Shown: positions 32,491 to 41,383 of the stretch, in pieces | Position numbering within the stretch: the first letter of the stretch is position 1 | Layout of the letters: every line of letters begins with the position of its first letter | NCBI RefSeq assembly: GCF_000403645.1 | Contig: NC_021313.1 | Location: 2,003,014-2,067,013, forward strand | From: Salinarchaeum sp. Harcht-Bsk1 | GTDB taxonomy: Archaea > Halobacteriota > Halobacteria > Halobacteriales > Salinarchaeaceae | Direction of reading: 5' to 3' | Length of the DNA stretch: 64,000 nt | The notes under the pieces: model-generated | What the model saw: the letters and a program-made list of their open reading frames with translations, nothing else | What the model was told of the DNA's origin: nothing | Database searches by the model: none | Position numbers and translations under genes: made by a program

Positions 32491-34233
32491 ATGAGTCAAC
32501 AGCCCGAGCAGGGATCCCCCGAGACGCCCGAGAAGCGGGCGGACCTGCCGTCGACGGAAGTCACCGAAGGCTACGAGAAGGCGCCCCACCGCGCGATGTT
32601 CCGCGCGATGGGCTACGACGACGCGGACCTCTCCTCGCCGATGATCGGCGTCGCGAACCCCGCGGCGGACGTCACGCCGTGTAACGTCCACCTCGACGAC
32701 GTGACGGCGTCGGCCTACGACGCCGTCGACGCCGGCGAGGGGATGCCAATCGAGTTCGGGACGATCACCATCTCGGACGCCATCTCGATGGGGACGGAGG
32801 GGATGAAGGCCTCCCTGATCAGCCGAGAGGTCATCGCGGACTCCGTCGAACTCGTCGCGTTCGGCGAGCGCATGGACGGCCTGGTCACCGTCGGCGGCTG
32901 CGACAAGAACATGCCGGGGATGATGATGGCGATGATCCGCACCGACCTCCCCAGCGCCTTCCTCTACGGCGGGTCGATCATGCCCGGCGAGCACGAGGGC
33001 CGGGAGATCACGATCCAGAACATGTTCGAGGGCGTCGGCGCGGTCGCGACCGGCGACATGAGCGAGGACGAACTCGTCGAGATGGAGCACGAGGCCTGTC
33101 CCGGCGCGGGCTCCTGTGGCGGGATGTTCACCGCGAACACGATGGCGAGCCTCTCCGAAGCGCTCGGGTTCTCGCCGCTGGGCAGCGCCAGCCCGCCCGC
33201 CGAGGACCAGGGGCGCTACGACGTCGCGAGCGAGACCGGCGAACTCGTCGTCGACGCCGTCGAGCGCGGCTGGTCGCCCTCGGACTTCCTCACCCGCGAG
33301 AGCTTCGAGAACGCCATCGCGCTGCAGGTCGCGATCGGCGGCTCTACGAACGCCGTGCTCCACCTGCTCGCGCTCGCCGCCGAGGCGGGCATCGACCTCG
33401 ACATCGAGGACTTCGACGAGGTCTCCCGCCGGACCCCGAAGATCGCCGACCTCCAGCCCGGCGGCTCGAAGGTGATGAACGACCTCCACGAGGTCGGCGG
33501 CGTCCCGGTCGTCCTGAACGCGCTGTACGAGGGCGGCTACCTCCACGACGACGCGCTGACGGTCACCGGCAACTCGATCGCCGAGGAACTCGAGCGGATC
33601 GACCCGCCAGCGATCGAGGCCCTCGACGTCGACTTCCTCTACCCGGTCGACGACCCGATCCACGAGGAGGGCGCGATCAAGATCCTCACCGGCTCCCTCG
33701 CGCCGGATGGCGCCGTACTGAAGGTAACTGCCAAGGACGGCACGATGCACCACGAGGGGCCAGCCCGCGTGTTCGAAGACGAGGAGGGCGCGATGGAGTA
33801 CGTCCAGGAGGGGAACGTGGACACCGGTGACGTGATCGTCGTCCGTAACGAGGGGCCGCGCGGCGGTCCCGGGATGCGCGAGATGCTCGGCGTCACCTCC
33901 GCGGTCGCCGGGCAGGGCCACTCCGAGGACGTCGCGCTCATCACCGACGGCCGCTTCTCCGGCGCGACGCGGGGCCTCTCGATCGGCCACGTCGCCCCGG
34001 AGGCCCACGACGGCGGCCCGATCGGTCTGCTGGAGGACGGCGATCACGTGACGATCGACGTCCCCGACCGCGTGCTCGACGTCGACGTGCCCGAGGAGGA
34101 ACTCGACGCCCGCCGCGAGGACTGGACCCCACCCGAACCGAACTACGAGAGCGGCGTCCTCGCGAAGTACGGCGCGCTCTTTGGCTCCGCTGCCAACGGC
34201 GCGATCACGAACCCCGGCGCGCGCAGCGACTGA
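32491..34233 (+). CDS. ilvD: Dihydroxy-acid dehydratase
   Basis: The 580-residue enzyme removes water from 2,3-dihydroxy-3-methyl acids in valine, leucine and isoleucine synthesis. Iron-sulfur ligands are visible in [19 protein letters not shown] and [18 protein letters not shown]; substrate loops [11 protein letters not shown] and the C-terminal [20 protein letters not shown] are conserved. The N-terminal about 40 residues are acidic and lineage-typical. No other ilv/leu gene is adjacent. Confidence 0.97.
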   Translation: MSQQPEQGSPETPEKRADLPSTEVTEGYEKAPHRAMFRAMGYDDADLSSPMIGVANPAADVTPCNVHLDDVTASAYDAVDAGEGMPIEFGTITISDAISMGTEGMKASLISREVIADSVELVAFGERMDGLVTVGGCDKNMPGMMMAMIRTDLPSAFLYGGSIMPGEHEGREITIQNMFEGVGAVATGDMSEDELVEMEHEACPGAGSCGGMFTANTMASLSEALGFSPLGSASPPAEDQGRYDVASETGELVVDAVERGWSPSDFLTRESFENAIALQVAIGGSTNAVLHLLALAAEAGIDLDIEDFDEVSRRTPKIADLQPGGSKVMNDLHEVGGVPVVLNALYEGGYLHDDALTVTGNSIAEELERIDPPAIEALDVDFLYPVDDPIHEEGAIKILTGSLAPDGAVLKVTAKDGTMHHEGPARVFEDEEGAMEYVQEGNVDTGDVIVVRNEGPRGGPGMREMLGVTSAVAGQGHSEDVALITDGRFSGATRGLSIGHVAPEAHDGGPIGLLEDGDHVTIDVPDRVLDVDVPEEELDARREDWTPPEPNYESGVLAKYGALFGSAANGAITNPGARSD

Positions 34234-34610
34234 GTCGACCACCGCTGAGAGCCGGCGGCGCAGCCGCCGACCGCACACTGATTTTGACGTTCTACCGGGG
34301 TTTCGCGAGAGTCGGATAACCATCATTGGGTGGGACTGGAAGGGGCCGCCCGCTCGCCGAAGCTGACGAAGGTGAGCCGAGCGGAGCGAGGCGAACGTCG
34401 AAAGACGAGCGAAGCGAAGTCTTTCGGAATAAGCACTGGAGCGAAGGAGCGGAGCGACTGAGCGAAGCGCGCAACGAGTCAGCGGGGGCGAGCGGGCGGG
34501 GGCTTCCAAGCGGTTCTGCGGGTCGAGCTAGCCAGCAACGTCTCCATCGATCCTTAGCGGGCCAATCTATTAGTCCGATCCAATCGAAGTTCATAGCGGT
34601 GATCCCCGCC
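34234..34610. other. 377-base gap holding repeat copy B
   Basis: Mostly occupied by the palindromic element at 34338-34507, preceded by GGGTGGGACTGGAAGGGG. The end contains an AT-richer tract (TCTATTAGT near 34567) that is the probable promoter of the small zinc protein. Confidence 0.5.
34338..34507. repeat. Palindromic MITE-like intergenic element, copy B
   Basis: The 21-base ends (34338-34358 and 34487-34507) are inverted repeats matching at 18 of 21 positions, GGAAGGGGCCGCCCGCTCG against CGAGCGGGCGGGGGCTTCC. The interior has GCGAAGCGAAG/GAGCGAAGC-type tracts. Family members: 2144-2270, 63089-63208, 63409-63515. Confidence 0.7.
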
Positions 34611-34769
34611 ATGAGTGCCCCTGCAGCAGAACCCGCGACGCTGGTCTGTCACGCGTGCCGATTCAGCGCACCCGCCGGCGACGAGTGGGACAAAATCGAG
34701 GTGACGGGCGTCGGAACGATGACGCGCTGTCCGAAGTGTGGCAGCACGCGGGTCGAGCACAAACGCTGA
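34611..34769 (+). CDS. CPxCG-type zinc micro-protein (52 aa)
   Basis: The 52-residue protein has two knuckles, CHACRF and CPKCGSTRVEHKR, forming a probable zinc ribbon with a strand-rich middle (WDKIEVTGVGTMTR). The open frame extends upstream into the repeat element but that part looks non-coding, so the ATG at 34611 is chosen. Function unknown. Convergent with the gamma-glutamyltransferase gene. Confidence 0.82.
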   Translation: MSAPAAEPATLVCHACRFSAPAGDEWDKIEVTGVGTMTRCPKCGSTRVEHKR

Positions 34770-34821
34770 CTGGAACCGACGACCTGAGCAGCAACCCGGA
34801 CGACGGTTCCGGACCGACCGC

Positions 34822-36498
34822 TCAGTACCCGGCCACCTGTCCGTCCTTCCGTGGCTCGGTCGCGCCCGAGAGCGTTCCATCCTGGTTCCGGACGATCTGT
34901 GCGCCGCCGAAGAGTGCCGGTGGCAGGATCCCCACGTCGTGGCCCTTCCGGACGAGTTTCGTCGCCACGCCGTCGTGTAGTCGCTCCTCGACCGCCAGCG
35001 ACCCGTCCTCGCGGTAGCGCCATCGCGGCGCGTCGAGGGCGGCCTGGAGCGGCATCTCGTAGTCGAGGATATTCGAGAGCACCTGGACGTGGCCCTGGGG
35101 CTGCATGTAGCCACCCATGACGCCGAAGGCGGCCCAGTCGTCTTCGTCGAGTTTCGCGACGGCGGGAATCAGCGTGTGGAAGGGCCGTTTGCCGGGCTCC
35201 AGGCGGTTCGGGTGCTCGGGATCGAGCGAGAACGAGGCGCCGCGGTTCTGGAGTGCGATGCCGGTGTCGCCGGCGACGAGCCCGGAGCCGAAGCCGTGGA
35301 AACGGGAGTTGATGAAGGAGACGACGTTGCCCTCGGCGTCGGCGGCACAGAGCAACGCGGTGTCGGCGTCCTCGGCGGGGTCGTGGCCGGTGGAGTTCCC
35401 TCCTCCGGCGCTGGCGTCCCTCGGAAACCCGATGTCGGCGTCCTCGATCGCCAAATCCCCGATCTCCGCTGCTCGCTCGGCGGCGTACCGCTTCGAGGCG
35501 AGGTCGGGCACGTCCTCGAATTCGGGGTCAGTGACGTAGTGGTGGCCGTCGACGAACGCGAGCTTCATCGCCTCCGCGAAGGCGTGGACCCGTTCGGCCG
35601 AGTCGTAGGGATGGTCGCCGGCGTCGACCTCGCTCGCCAGATTGAGCGCTTCGAGCGTGAGGAGCCCCTGGTTGTTTGGTGGGAGCTCGTAGACCTCCGC
35701 ACCATGGTACTCCGTGGAGACGGGGTCGGGCCACTCGACTGCGAAGTCGGCGAGGTCGTCGGTCGTGAGAAACCCGCCCTGTTCCTGGACCTCCGCAGCG
35801 ATCTCCTCGCCGATCGCGCCCTCGTAGACGGCGTCCGCGCCCTCCGCGGCGATCCGCTCCAGCGATCGGCCGAGCTTCGGGAGGGTGACCTCCTGCCCGA
35901 CGCCCGGGGCCTCGCCGTCGAAGAGGTACGCCTCGCGAGCGTGCTCGTCGGTGAACCGGTCCTCGCCGTGTTGCCACTGCGCGGAGACGACCTCGGTGAC
36001 GGGGTAGCCGTCGACGGCGTAGCGGATCGCGGGCTGGAGCGTCTCCGCGAAATCGAGCCGTCCAAGCTCCTCGACGGTCGCCTCCCAGCCCCGCGCCGTT
36101 CCGGGAACGGTGACGGCGTGCGGCCCGAACTCCGGCATCGTCGCGTTCGCGGGATCGGAGACCTCCGGCTGCTCCGGCGCGCCCCGGCCCTCCGCGACGG
36201 CCTCCCGGACGTTCTCGATGGTCGCGTCCGCTGGCGCACCCCCGCAGGCCCGCATCGCGCCGACGTCGCCGTCGGCGGTCCGGTAGAGCGCGAAGACGTC
36301 GCCGCCGAGGCCCGTCGAGGTCGGCTCGACGACGTTGAGCGCGGCGGCGGTGGCGACCGCGGCGTCGAAGGCGTTGCCGCCCTGGCGCATGGTTTCGACG
36401 CCAGCCTCCGCGGCGAGCGGCTGGCTCGTTGCGACGATGCCTTCCGGGGCGTAGACGGTGGAGCGGCGGGAGCCGAAGGCGTCGACGTCGGGTTCCAT
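34822..36498 (-). CDS. Gamma-glutamyltransferase family protein
   Basis: The 558-residue Ntn-hydrolase precursor has early motifs GIVATSQPLAAEAGVETMRQ, GGNAFDAAVATAAALNVVEP and TGLGGDVFALY. The predicted autocleavage site is the Thr in DADTALLCAADAEGNVVSF, and GSGLVAGDTGIALQNRGASF and VMGGYMQPQGHVQVL follow in the small subunit. The family hydrolyses or transfers gamma-glutamyl groups. No signal peptide is evident from ATG 36498. The codons around the Thr differ from the usual TTH motif, so a related acylase activity is possible. Confidence 0.9.
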   Translation of the reverse strand: MEPDVDAFGSRRSTVYAPEGIVATSQPLAAEAGVETMRQGGNAFDAAVATAAALNVVEPTSTGLGGDVFALYRTADGDVGAMRACGGAPADATIENVREAVAEGRGAPEQPEVSDPANATMPEFGPHAVTVPGTARGWEATVEELGRLDFAETLQPAIRYAVDGYPVTEVVSAQWQHGEDRFTDEHAREAYLFDGEAPGVGQEVTLPKLGRSLERIAAEGADAVYEGAIGEEIAAEVQEQGGFLTTDDLADFAVEWPDPVSTEYHGAEVYELPPNNQGLLTLEALNLASEVDAGDHPYDSAERVHAFAEAMKLAFVDGHHYVTDPEFEDVPDLASKRYAAERAAEIGDLAIEDADIGFPRDASAGGGNSTGHDPAEDADTALLCAADAEGNVVSFINSRFHGFGSGLVAGDTGIALQNRGASFSLDPEHPNRLEPGKRPFHTLIPAVAKLDEDDWAAFGVMGGYMQPQGHVQVLSNILDYEMPLQAALDAPRWRYREDGSLAVEERLHDGVATKLVRKGHDVGILPPALFGGAQIVRNQDGTLSGATEPRKDGQVAGY

Positions 36499-36891
36499 GA
36501 GCGAGTGATCGCACTGAAATCGGATAGTGCTGTGGGAAGGCGAGGGCTCCGGATGCCAGCGGTGAAGAGCGTCGTCGAGCCGGTGGCAGCGGCGACGTGC
36601 GTCGTCGCACGAGTGGGACGCTGTCGCGGTCGTCCGATTCCGGGGATCCCCGTTCGGACGCGCCGCCGTTCGACGGCGAGCGCCACCTGGCCGGTCCGAG
36701 CGGACGCCTGGGACGACTGCCGAATCTCGTTGGGTGGTGCACTGCCACGGACTCGTCTCGCTCACTTGCTGCAGGTGCGACTGGGAGTCAGCACCGATCG
36801 ACGGCACCTGCCTGCGACTTGCAATGGGTAGCGGAGTACAGCGAGCGTGCTCAGTCGGCGCGACGCGGTGGATCAACTCCTGGGTATCGTA
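36499..36891. other. 393-base gap, no gene seen
   Basis: Frames here are Arg/Ser-rich shadows. I see no tRNA, terminator or clear repeat, only ordinary promoter-type sequence upstream of the gamma-glutamyltransferase start. Confidence 0.5.
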
Positions 36892-37137
36892 CTAGCTGAC
36901 CGACGCATCGTGGGTGTACGCAACTCCGTCGACGAAAATCCGGGACTCGTGGGTGACCGTGATCTGGTGGTCGGCGAACTGGAACGTGAGGCTCCACTCC
37001 CCTCCCTCGTGCTCGCACAGTTTCTGCAGTACTTCCGGGTACATGTACTCGTACACCGGATCGACGTCGGTTACCTCCACCCCGTCGGCGGCGGCCACCG
37101 CGTCGACGACCCTGGCGACGATGTCAGTTTCTGCCAT
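36892..37137 (-). CDS. HalOD1 output domain protein (81 aa)
   Basis: The 81-residue protein consists of a single Halobacterial output domain 1: IVARVVDAVAAADGVEVTDV, DPVYEYMYPEVLQKL, and a strand pair WSLTFQFADHQITVTHES then RIFVDG. The domain is found in haloarchaeal signalling and regulator proteins; its exact role is unknown. The start overlaps the last 14 bases of the upstream HTH gene, so the two are co-translated or at least co-transcribed. Confidence 0.88.
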   Translation of the reverse strand: MAETDIVARVVDAVAAADGVEVTDVDPVYEYMYPEVLQKLCEHEGGEWSLTFQFADHQITVTHESRIFVDGVAYTHDASVS

Positions 37138-37519
37138 TTTCCACCCACTCCTGGAATATCTTGCAGTTGTCGATCAGGGGCCTGGGCAGGTCGTCGACCG
37201 ACTCGGTCACCATCCGAATGATGGTTGCGGGTTCCTCGAACCGCGGCCCACGCTGGACGACGAACGGGTCCTCCTCCCACTGCACGTACCCTGCCCTCGC
37301 GAGCAACGGGAGGTGGTGATGGCGCAACTTGATGCGCAGAGTCTCGGAATCCATCGGTTGGTTCGGCGATTCGGCGGCATCGGGCAACGGAAGCCGGCGC
37401 TCTTTCGGTTCCTCCAGCAGCGACGCAATGATCATCCGACGCGTTTCGGCCGCGAGAGCGCTGTAGAGTTGATCCCACCGCTCGGACCATTCCGGATTAC
37501 CAGATGGACTGAGCGACAT
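37124..37519 (-). CDS. HTH (DUF7344-like) regulator paired with HalOD1
   Basis: The 131-residue protein begins MSLSPSGNPEWSERWDQLYS and has helices LAAETRRMIIASLLEEPK, SETLRIKLRHHHLPLLARAG and a wing YVQWEEDPFVVQRGP. This is the haloarchaeal DUF7344-type winged-helix layout. It probably binds DNA or acts as an adaptor with the overlapping HalOD1 protein (36892-37137). A longer frame upstream to 37699 is open but lacks support; ATG 37519 fits family length. Confidence 0.82.
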   Translation of the reverse strand: MSLSPSGNPEWSERWDQLYSALAAETRRMIIASLLEEPKERRLPLPDAAESPNQPMDSETLRIKLRHHHLPLLARAGYVQWEEDPFVVQRGPRFEEPATIIRMVTESVDDLPRPLIDNCKIFQEWVENGRN

Positions 37520-37930
37520 AACTCCCCTTCCGACGCCGTCTACTTCATCGTTTGTAGGGTACGACCCCGTTCGGCGACCCCATCGCGAGACGCGCTCGTC
37601 AAATTCTCCGCGATCGCTACACTCCATCGGAGGGCGAGGAGTACACCGCGCCACCGAGTTCGCGCACCGATCGAACAACGTGCGGTCGTTTTTCCCCACG
37701 TTTTACGATGAGTAGTTCCCGCAGCAAACCGACTGCTCGCGAGGAAACCCGACGAAGGAAAATGTGGAAGTGGGACCAGCGGAAGACTCGCTCCGCTCGC
37801 ATTCCGAGGTCCAAATTCTCTGCAGTCGCTCACGTACGTTCGCTCCGCAGAGAATATCGGACCGCCGAGAACTCGCTTCGCTCGTTCTCGTGCTCCTATT
37901 TTCCCCACCCGTCGCTCGGGATGTGGAAAA
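37520..37930. other. 411-base gap with degenerate copies of the tRNA-Pro 3' end
   Basis: The sequence at 37761-37790 and 37858-37875 resembles the tRNA 3'-terminal region and flank at 37919-37948. A 9-base inverted repeat ATTCTCTGC/GCAGAGAAT (37815-37823, 37847-37855) and a hairpin CGAGAAC/GTTCTCG also occur. No complete gene is present. Confidence 0.55.
37761..37790. repeat. Degenerate tRNA-Pro 3'-end copy (possible att scar)
   Basis: It aligns with 37919-37948 (tRNA-Pro 3' end and flank): ATGTGGAA, TGGGACC, then GC-G and AGACTCG are shared, with short indels. Tandem partial tRNA ends are commonly left by integrating elements. Confidence 0.45.
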
Positions 37931-38001
37931 TGGGACCGCCGAGACTCGAACTCGGGTCCGACGCACCCCATGCGCCGAGGATACCACTACCCTACGGTCC
38001 C
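37931..38001 (-). tRNA. tRNA-Pro (anticodon GGG)
   Basis: The minus strand folds as a 71-base cloverleaf. The acceptor GGGACCG pairs with CGGTCCC (discriminator A), the anticodon stem GGCGC pairs with GCGTC around loop ATGGGGT (T33, anticodon GGG), and the T arm CCGAG-TTCGAGT-CTCGG is canonical. The D arm is GGGT-loop with AGTGGTA. No intron is visible and CCA is not encoded. A TATA-like CCCTTAATTGC lies 24-34 bases upstream (38025-38035). Confidence 0.95.
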
Positions 38002-38024
38002 GCGTATCGAGAAAATCGGGCTCG

Positions 38025-38035
38025 GCAATTAAGGG
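38025..38035 (-). promoter_or_regulatory. TATA box of the tRNA-Pro gene
   Basis: CCCTTAATTGC on the minus strand ends 24 bases upstream of the mature 5' end at 38001. Confidence 0.6.
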
Positions 38036-38089
38036 TGTCGAACCAGGGGCGTCGAACGCGAGACGGGCGCGGGTCCCAGGGGTATGTGA

Positions 38090-38290
38090 TCACGTCCTGC
38101 CCACGGTGAACCACAGGGAGACGATCATCGAGGAGCCGATTGCACCGCCGGCGGCGCCCACGATCGGATCGACGCCGGCGCTGGGGCCGAGCAGGTAGCC
38201 CAGCGCGAGACCGAGGGGATCGAGGACCGCAGAGAAGACGATCAGCTGCTGTGCGGCGGGGAGGGCCTGGAACCGATAGAGCAACGACAT
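38090..38290 (-). CDS. Small membrane protein (66 aa)
   Basis: The 66-residue product has two hydrophobic stretches (LIVFSAVLDPLGLALGYLLG and VGAAGGAIGSSMIVSLWF) joined by a short loop and a short basic N-terminus (MSLLYRFQALP). ATG 38290 is preferred over one six codons upstream. No family recognised; it lies between tRNA-Pro and the DUF35/thiolase pair. Confidence 0.65.
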   Translation of the reverse strand: MSLLYRFQALPAAQQLIVFSAVLDPLGLALGYLLGPSAGVDPIVGAAGGAIGSSMIVSLWFTVGRT

Positions 38291-38381
38291 GCGATCCGTC
38301 GTTCGCACCAGTTCGGTACAAACGCGCGGTCGGGTTGCAGGCTCTGCGACGCGCCGAAAGGCACGGCAACCGATCGGGCGG

Positions 38382-38777
38382 TCAGCCGAACACGGGTGCG
38401 GGGCCGAGGTCGCCCTCGTAGACGTCCGTCAGCGCCACGGAGTCGCCGATGGCGAACTCGTCGGTGAGTCGGGCGAGCACCTTCGCCTCCCCGAGGTCCA
38501 CCAGTGCAACGGTGTAGGGTCCGTCGAAATCCGCGGGTGCGATCTCGATCCGGGTGCGCGCCCAGACCTCGCCTTCGGTCGGAAGCTCGATCCGGTCGAG
38601 GTCCCGGGAGCCACACCGTGCGCAGGCGGCCTTCGGCGCAGCGGTGGCGTGGCCGCAGTCGCCACAACGCTGGCCGAGAATGGTTTCGTCCTCCCAGAGG
38701 GATCGGCGCCACTCCTCGTAGCTCGGATCGGTCGCGCCCGCCGGTCGGTCACCGCCGTCGGTCTGTGGCGCGGTCAT
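38382..38777 (-). CDS. DUF35 Zn-ribbon/OB-fold protein
   Basis: The 131-residue protein has a rubredoxin-like zinc ribbon (LGQRCGDCGHAT, then ACARCGSRDL) followed by an OB fold (EGEVWARTRIEIAP, YTVALVDLGEAKVLARL). In archaea DUF35 proteins bind thiolases as acyl-CoA channel partners. Here its ATG overlaps the thiolase stop (ATGA at 38774-38777), so the pair is translationally coupled. Confidence 0.92.
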   Translation of the reverse strand: MTAPQTDGGDRPAGATDPSYEEWRRSLWEDETILGQRCGDCGHATAAPKAACARCGSRDLDRIELPTEGEVWARTRIEIAPADFDGPYTVALVDLGEAKVLARLTDEFAIGDSVALTDVYEGDLGPAPVFG

Positions 38778-39955
38778 GCTCCCACCTCCAGGATCGAGAC
38801 GATCGTCGTGGCGGTGTCGCCACCCAGGTTGTGCGCGAGGCCGACCTCGGGATCCTCGACCTGGCGGTCGCCGGCGTCTCCTCGGAGCTGCGTGACGAGT
38901 TCGACGATCTGGGCGGCCCCAGTCGCGCCGATCGGGTGGCCCTTGGCCTTCAGGCCGCCGCTGGGGTTGACGGGGAGTTCGCCCCCGATACGGGTCCGGC
39001 CCTCGGCGGCCGCCGGGCCGCCCTCTCCTCGATCGAAGAAGCCCAGCGCCTCCGTCGCGAGGATCTCCGCGCCGGTGAAGCAGTCGTGGAGTTCGACGAC
39101 GTCGACGTCGCCGGGACCGACGCCCGCGGCGTCGTAGGCCTGTTCGGCGGCGTCGCGTGCGGCCTGGGTGACGCCCGGCTCGATCTTGTCTGCGATCGGG
39201 ACGATATCCGTCGCGTGACCGACGCCCTGCACTGCGATCGGTTCCCCTCCGCCGTCGGCGTGTGCGCGCTCGGCAGTCTCCTCGTTCGTGACGACGAGCG
39301 CCGCCGCGCCGTCGCTGAACGGACAGCAGTCGTAGAGGCGGAACGGCGAGGCGACCACGGGGCTGTCGAGCACGTCCTCGACGGTGATCTCGCGCCCGTG
39401 CTGGGCGTCGGGATTGAGCGAGCCGTGGAAGTGGTTCTTCACGGCCACCTCGGCGAGGTGCTCCTCGGTCGTCCCGAACTCGTGCATGTGGCGATCGGTC
39501 AGGAGGCCGAACACGCCCGGGAAGGACAGTCCGACGGGCTGTTCGTACAGCTCGTGCATCGCCGTCGCGAACTGGGTCGTCATCTCGGCGGTGTCGATGC
39601 CGGTCTCGGGGGTGCAGCGCTCGACGCCACCGACGAGGACCGCCTCGTGGCGCCCAGATTCGACGGCCTCGACGGCGTGCTTGAACGCGTTCGAGGAGGT
39701 CGCGCAGGCGTCCTCGAAGCGCTGGCAGGGGATCCCCGCGAGCCCGACGTGGCTGGCCAGCTGCGGCGCGAGGTGGCTCGCGTGCTCGATCTGCCCGCCC
39801 ATCGCGTTGCCGAGGTAGAAGGCGTCGATCGCGTCGCGCTCGATCTCCGAATCGTCCATCGCCGCGAACGCGGCTTCCCCGAAGAGTTCCGCCAGCGGTC
39901 GGTCGTGGGCGTCGAAGCGCGTCATGCCGACGCCCACGACGTGTGGCTGTGACAT
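38774..39955 (-). CDS. Thiolase-domain acetyl-CoA acetyltransferase
   Basis: The 393-residue archaeal-type thiolase has a catalytic Cys in QRFEDACATSSNAF, HDCFTGAEILATEALGF, the His loop GGLKAKGHPIGATGAAQ, and NLGGDTATTIVSIL instead of the bacterial CGGG motif, as in SCP-x-type archaeal thiolases. It condenses or cleaves acyl-CoA, in mevalonate or fatty-acid-like metabolism. The coupled DUF35 partner follows. HMG-CoA synthase is not in the window. Confidence 0.93.
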   Translation of the reverse strand: MSQPHVVGVGMTRFDAHDRPLAELFGEAAFAAMDDSEIERDAIDAFYLGNAMGGQIEHASHLAPQLASHVGLAGIPCQRFEDACATSSNAFKHAVEAVESGRHEAVLVGGVERCTPETGIDTAEMTTQFATAMHELYEQPVGLSFPGVFGLLTDRHMHEFGTTEEHLAEVAVKNHFHGSLNPDAQHGREITVEDVLDSPVVASPFRLYDCCPFSDGAAALVVTNEETAERAHADGGGEPIAVQGVGHATDIVPIADKIEPGVTQAARDAAEQAYDAAGVGPGDVDVVELHDCFTGAEILATEALGFFDRGEGGPAAAEGRTRIGGELPVNPSGGLKAKGHPIGATGAAQIVELVTQLRGDAGDRQVEDPEVGLAHNLGGDTATTIVSILEVGA

Positions 39956-40089
39956 GGTCGACCGTTAGGAATCCCGCGAGAAAACGGTGGCGTTCGACGA
40001 TCGGTGGGTGGTACGGTTGCCCCCGGCGCTGTCGCTCGGTCGCGACCGCGTCGACCGACGAACGGTGACGGATGAAACAGCGAGGCGGC

Positions 40090-40635
40090 TCAGTTGCGCG
40101 GGCTGTCGAAGTGCTCGTCGTAGAGCTCCATCGAGTGCTCGATGGCGTCCTTGGCGGCGTCGGCGTCCTCCCAGCCCAGCGTCTCGACTTCCTTGCCCTC
40201 CTCGAGGTTCTTGTAGGTCTCGAAGAACTCGGCGATCTCGGCCTTCTGCTGGTCGGTGAGGTCCTCGACGTCCTGGACGTGGTCGTAGCGTGGGTCCTCG
40301 GTGGGGACGGCGATGACCTTGTCGTCCTGCTCGCCGTCGTCGTCCATGCCCATCAGCGCGACGGGGCGGGCCTCGATGACGCACCCGGGGAACGTCTGGT
40401 CCTCGACGAGGACGAGCACGTCGAAGGGGTCCTCGTCGTCGTAGTACGACCGGGGGAGGAAGCCGTAGTCGCTCGGGTAGTGGACGTTGGAGTGCAGGAC
40501 GCGATCGAGCACCACGCCGGGCACGTCCTTGTCGTACTCGTACTTGTTTCGCTCGCCCTTGAGACACTCGACGACCGCGTAGATCTCCTCGGGCGGGTTC
40601 GGCCCCGTCTCGAGGTCTTCCCAGAGATTGACCAT
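40090..40635 (-). CDS. ppa: Inorganic pyrophosphatase
   Basis: The 181-residue family I enzyme hydrolyses pyrophosphate. Metal-binding residues are visible in NKYEYDKD, YPSDYGFLPRSYYDDEDPFDVL (Asp cluster) and VIAVPTEDPRYDHVQDV, with the late FFETYKNLEEGK. Length matches the class. It is divergent from the padR gene with 247 bases between starts. Confidence 0.96.
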   Translation of the reverse strand: MVNLWEDLETGPNPPEEIYAVVECLKGERNKYEYDKDVPGVVLDRVLHSNVHYPSDYGFLPRSYYDDEDPFDVLVLVEDQTFPGCVIEARPVALMGMDDDGEQDDKVIAVPTEDPRYDHVQDVEDLTDQQKAEIAEFFETYKNLEEGKEVETLGWEDADAAKDAIEHSMELYDEHFDSPRN

Positions 40636-40833
40636 GCGGTCCGAAATCGGCCCAGATTCCAGATAGTCCTTTTCATCGCGGGCGCGGTCGTCTCGACCGC
40701 GAATCTCGTTCGCTACGGCGCCACTTTCCCCATAATCGTCAGTGAGTATTCAGGACGGAGTCGGACCGAACGCGGAGGAAAATTCGCAAGCAGCGAGCCC
40801 ATTTGTGGTCCAGTCACAATGGTCGTCGCCACG

Positions 40834-40850
40834 TCGTGTTTCAAACACGA
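40834..40850. promoter_or_regulatory. Perfect 17-bp palindrome upstream of padR
   Basis: TCGTGTTTCAAACACGA is a perfect 8-1-8 palindrome lying immediately upstream of the TATA tract ATATTAAG (40851-40858), i.e. in the BRE position of the padR promoter. It is a strong candidate operator for autoregulation. Confidence 0.75.
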
Positions 40851-40858
40851 ATATTAAG
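40851..40858 (+). promoter_or_regulatory. TATA box of padR
   Basis: ATATTAAG lies 25-32 bases upstream of the ATG at 40883 and directly abuts the palindrome. Confidence 0.65.
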
Positions 40859-40882
40859 TAATGTGCTCACAACAGTGCATCC

Positions 40883-41242
40883 ATGGCAGAGGCCCAGGCG
40901 GTGGACGGTGCGACGGCACGCGATCTGACTGCGTTCCAGCGACACATCCTGACGATCCTGGCCGAGGAGCCGATGTACGGACTCGCGATCAAGCGCGAAC
41001 TCGAGGCGTACTACGACGACGAGGTCAATCACGGTCGCCTCTACCCCAACCTCGACGACCTCGTCGAGATCGGCTTCGTCTCCAAGAGCGAACTCGACAA
41101 GCGCACGAACCAGTACGAGCTGACCGACGCCGGCTACGCCGCCGTAATCGACCAGCTCACCTGGTCGCTCGACCGGATCGTCACCGACGAGCAACGGGCC
41201 GACGAGGTCCGCGCGATCGTCGACGACGCACTCGAACAGTAA
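40883..41242 (+). CDS. PadR-family transcriptional regulator
   Basis: The 119-residue winged-HTH protein has the PadR signature LTAFQRHILTILAEEPMYG, LAIKRELEAYYDDEVNHGRL, YPNLDDLVEIGFV and a basic wing (DKRTNQYELTDAGY). The C-terminal about 35 residues form the dimerisation helix. It probably represses itself through the palindrome at 40834 and perhaps the divergent pyrophosphatase gene. The ligand is unknown. Confidence 0.93.
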   Translation: MAEAQAVDGATARDLTAFQRHILTILAEEPMYGLAIKRELEAYYDDEVNHGRLYPNLDDLVEIGFVSKSELDKRTNQYELTDAGYAAVIDQLTWSLDRIVTDEQRADEVRAIVDDALEQ

Positions 41243-41383
41243 ACGACTCCGTCGGGCGCCGTCCGGCGTTCCGACGGAACGTCCCCGCCTTCCGGCACCG
41301 GCCTCCACTCCGACGATCACCACTGCCGAGCAGTACCTATAGTCCTCCGTACGGCAAGCTGCATCCAGCGAGTGGTCCGCTCC

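Noticed and set aside
30817-34509. A 1230-codon minus-strand frame across GT81-like and ilvD genes
   Set aside because: It is antisense to two clear genes on the plus strand and shows no motif.
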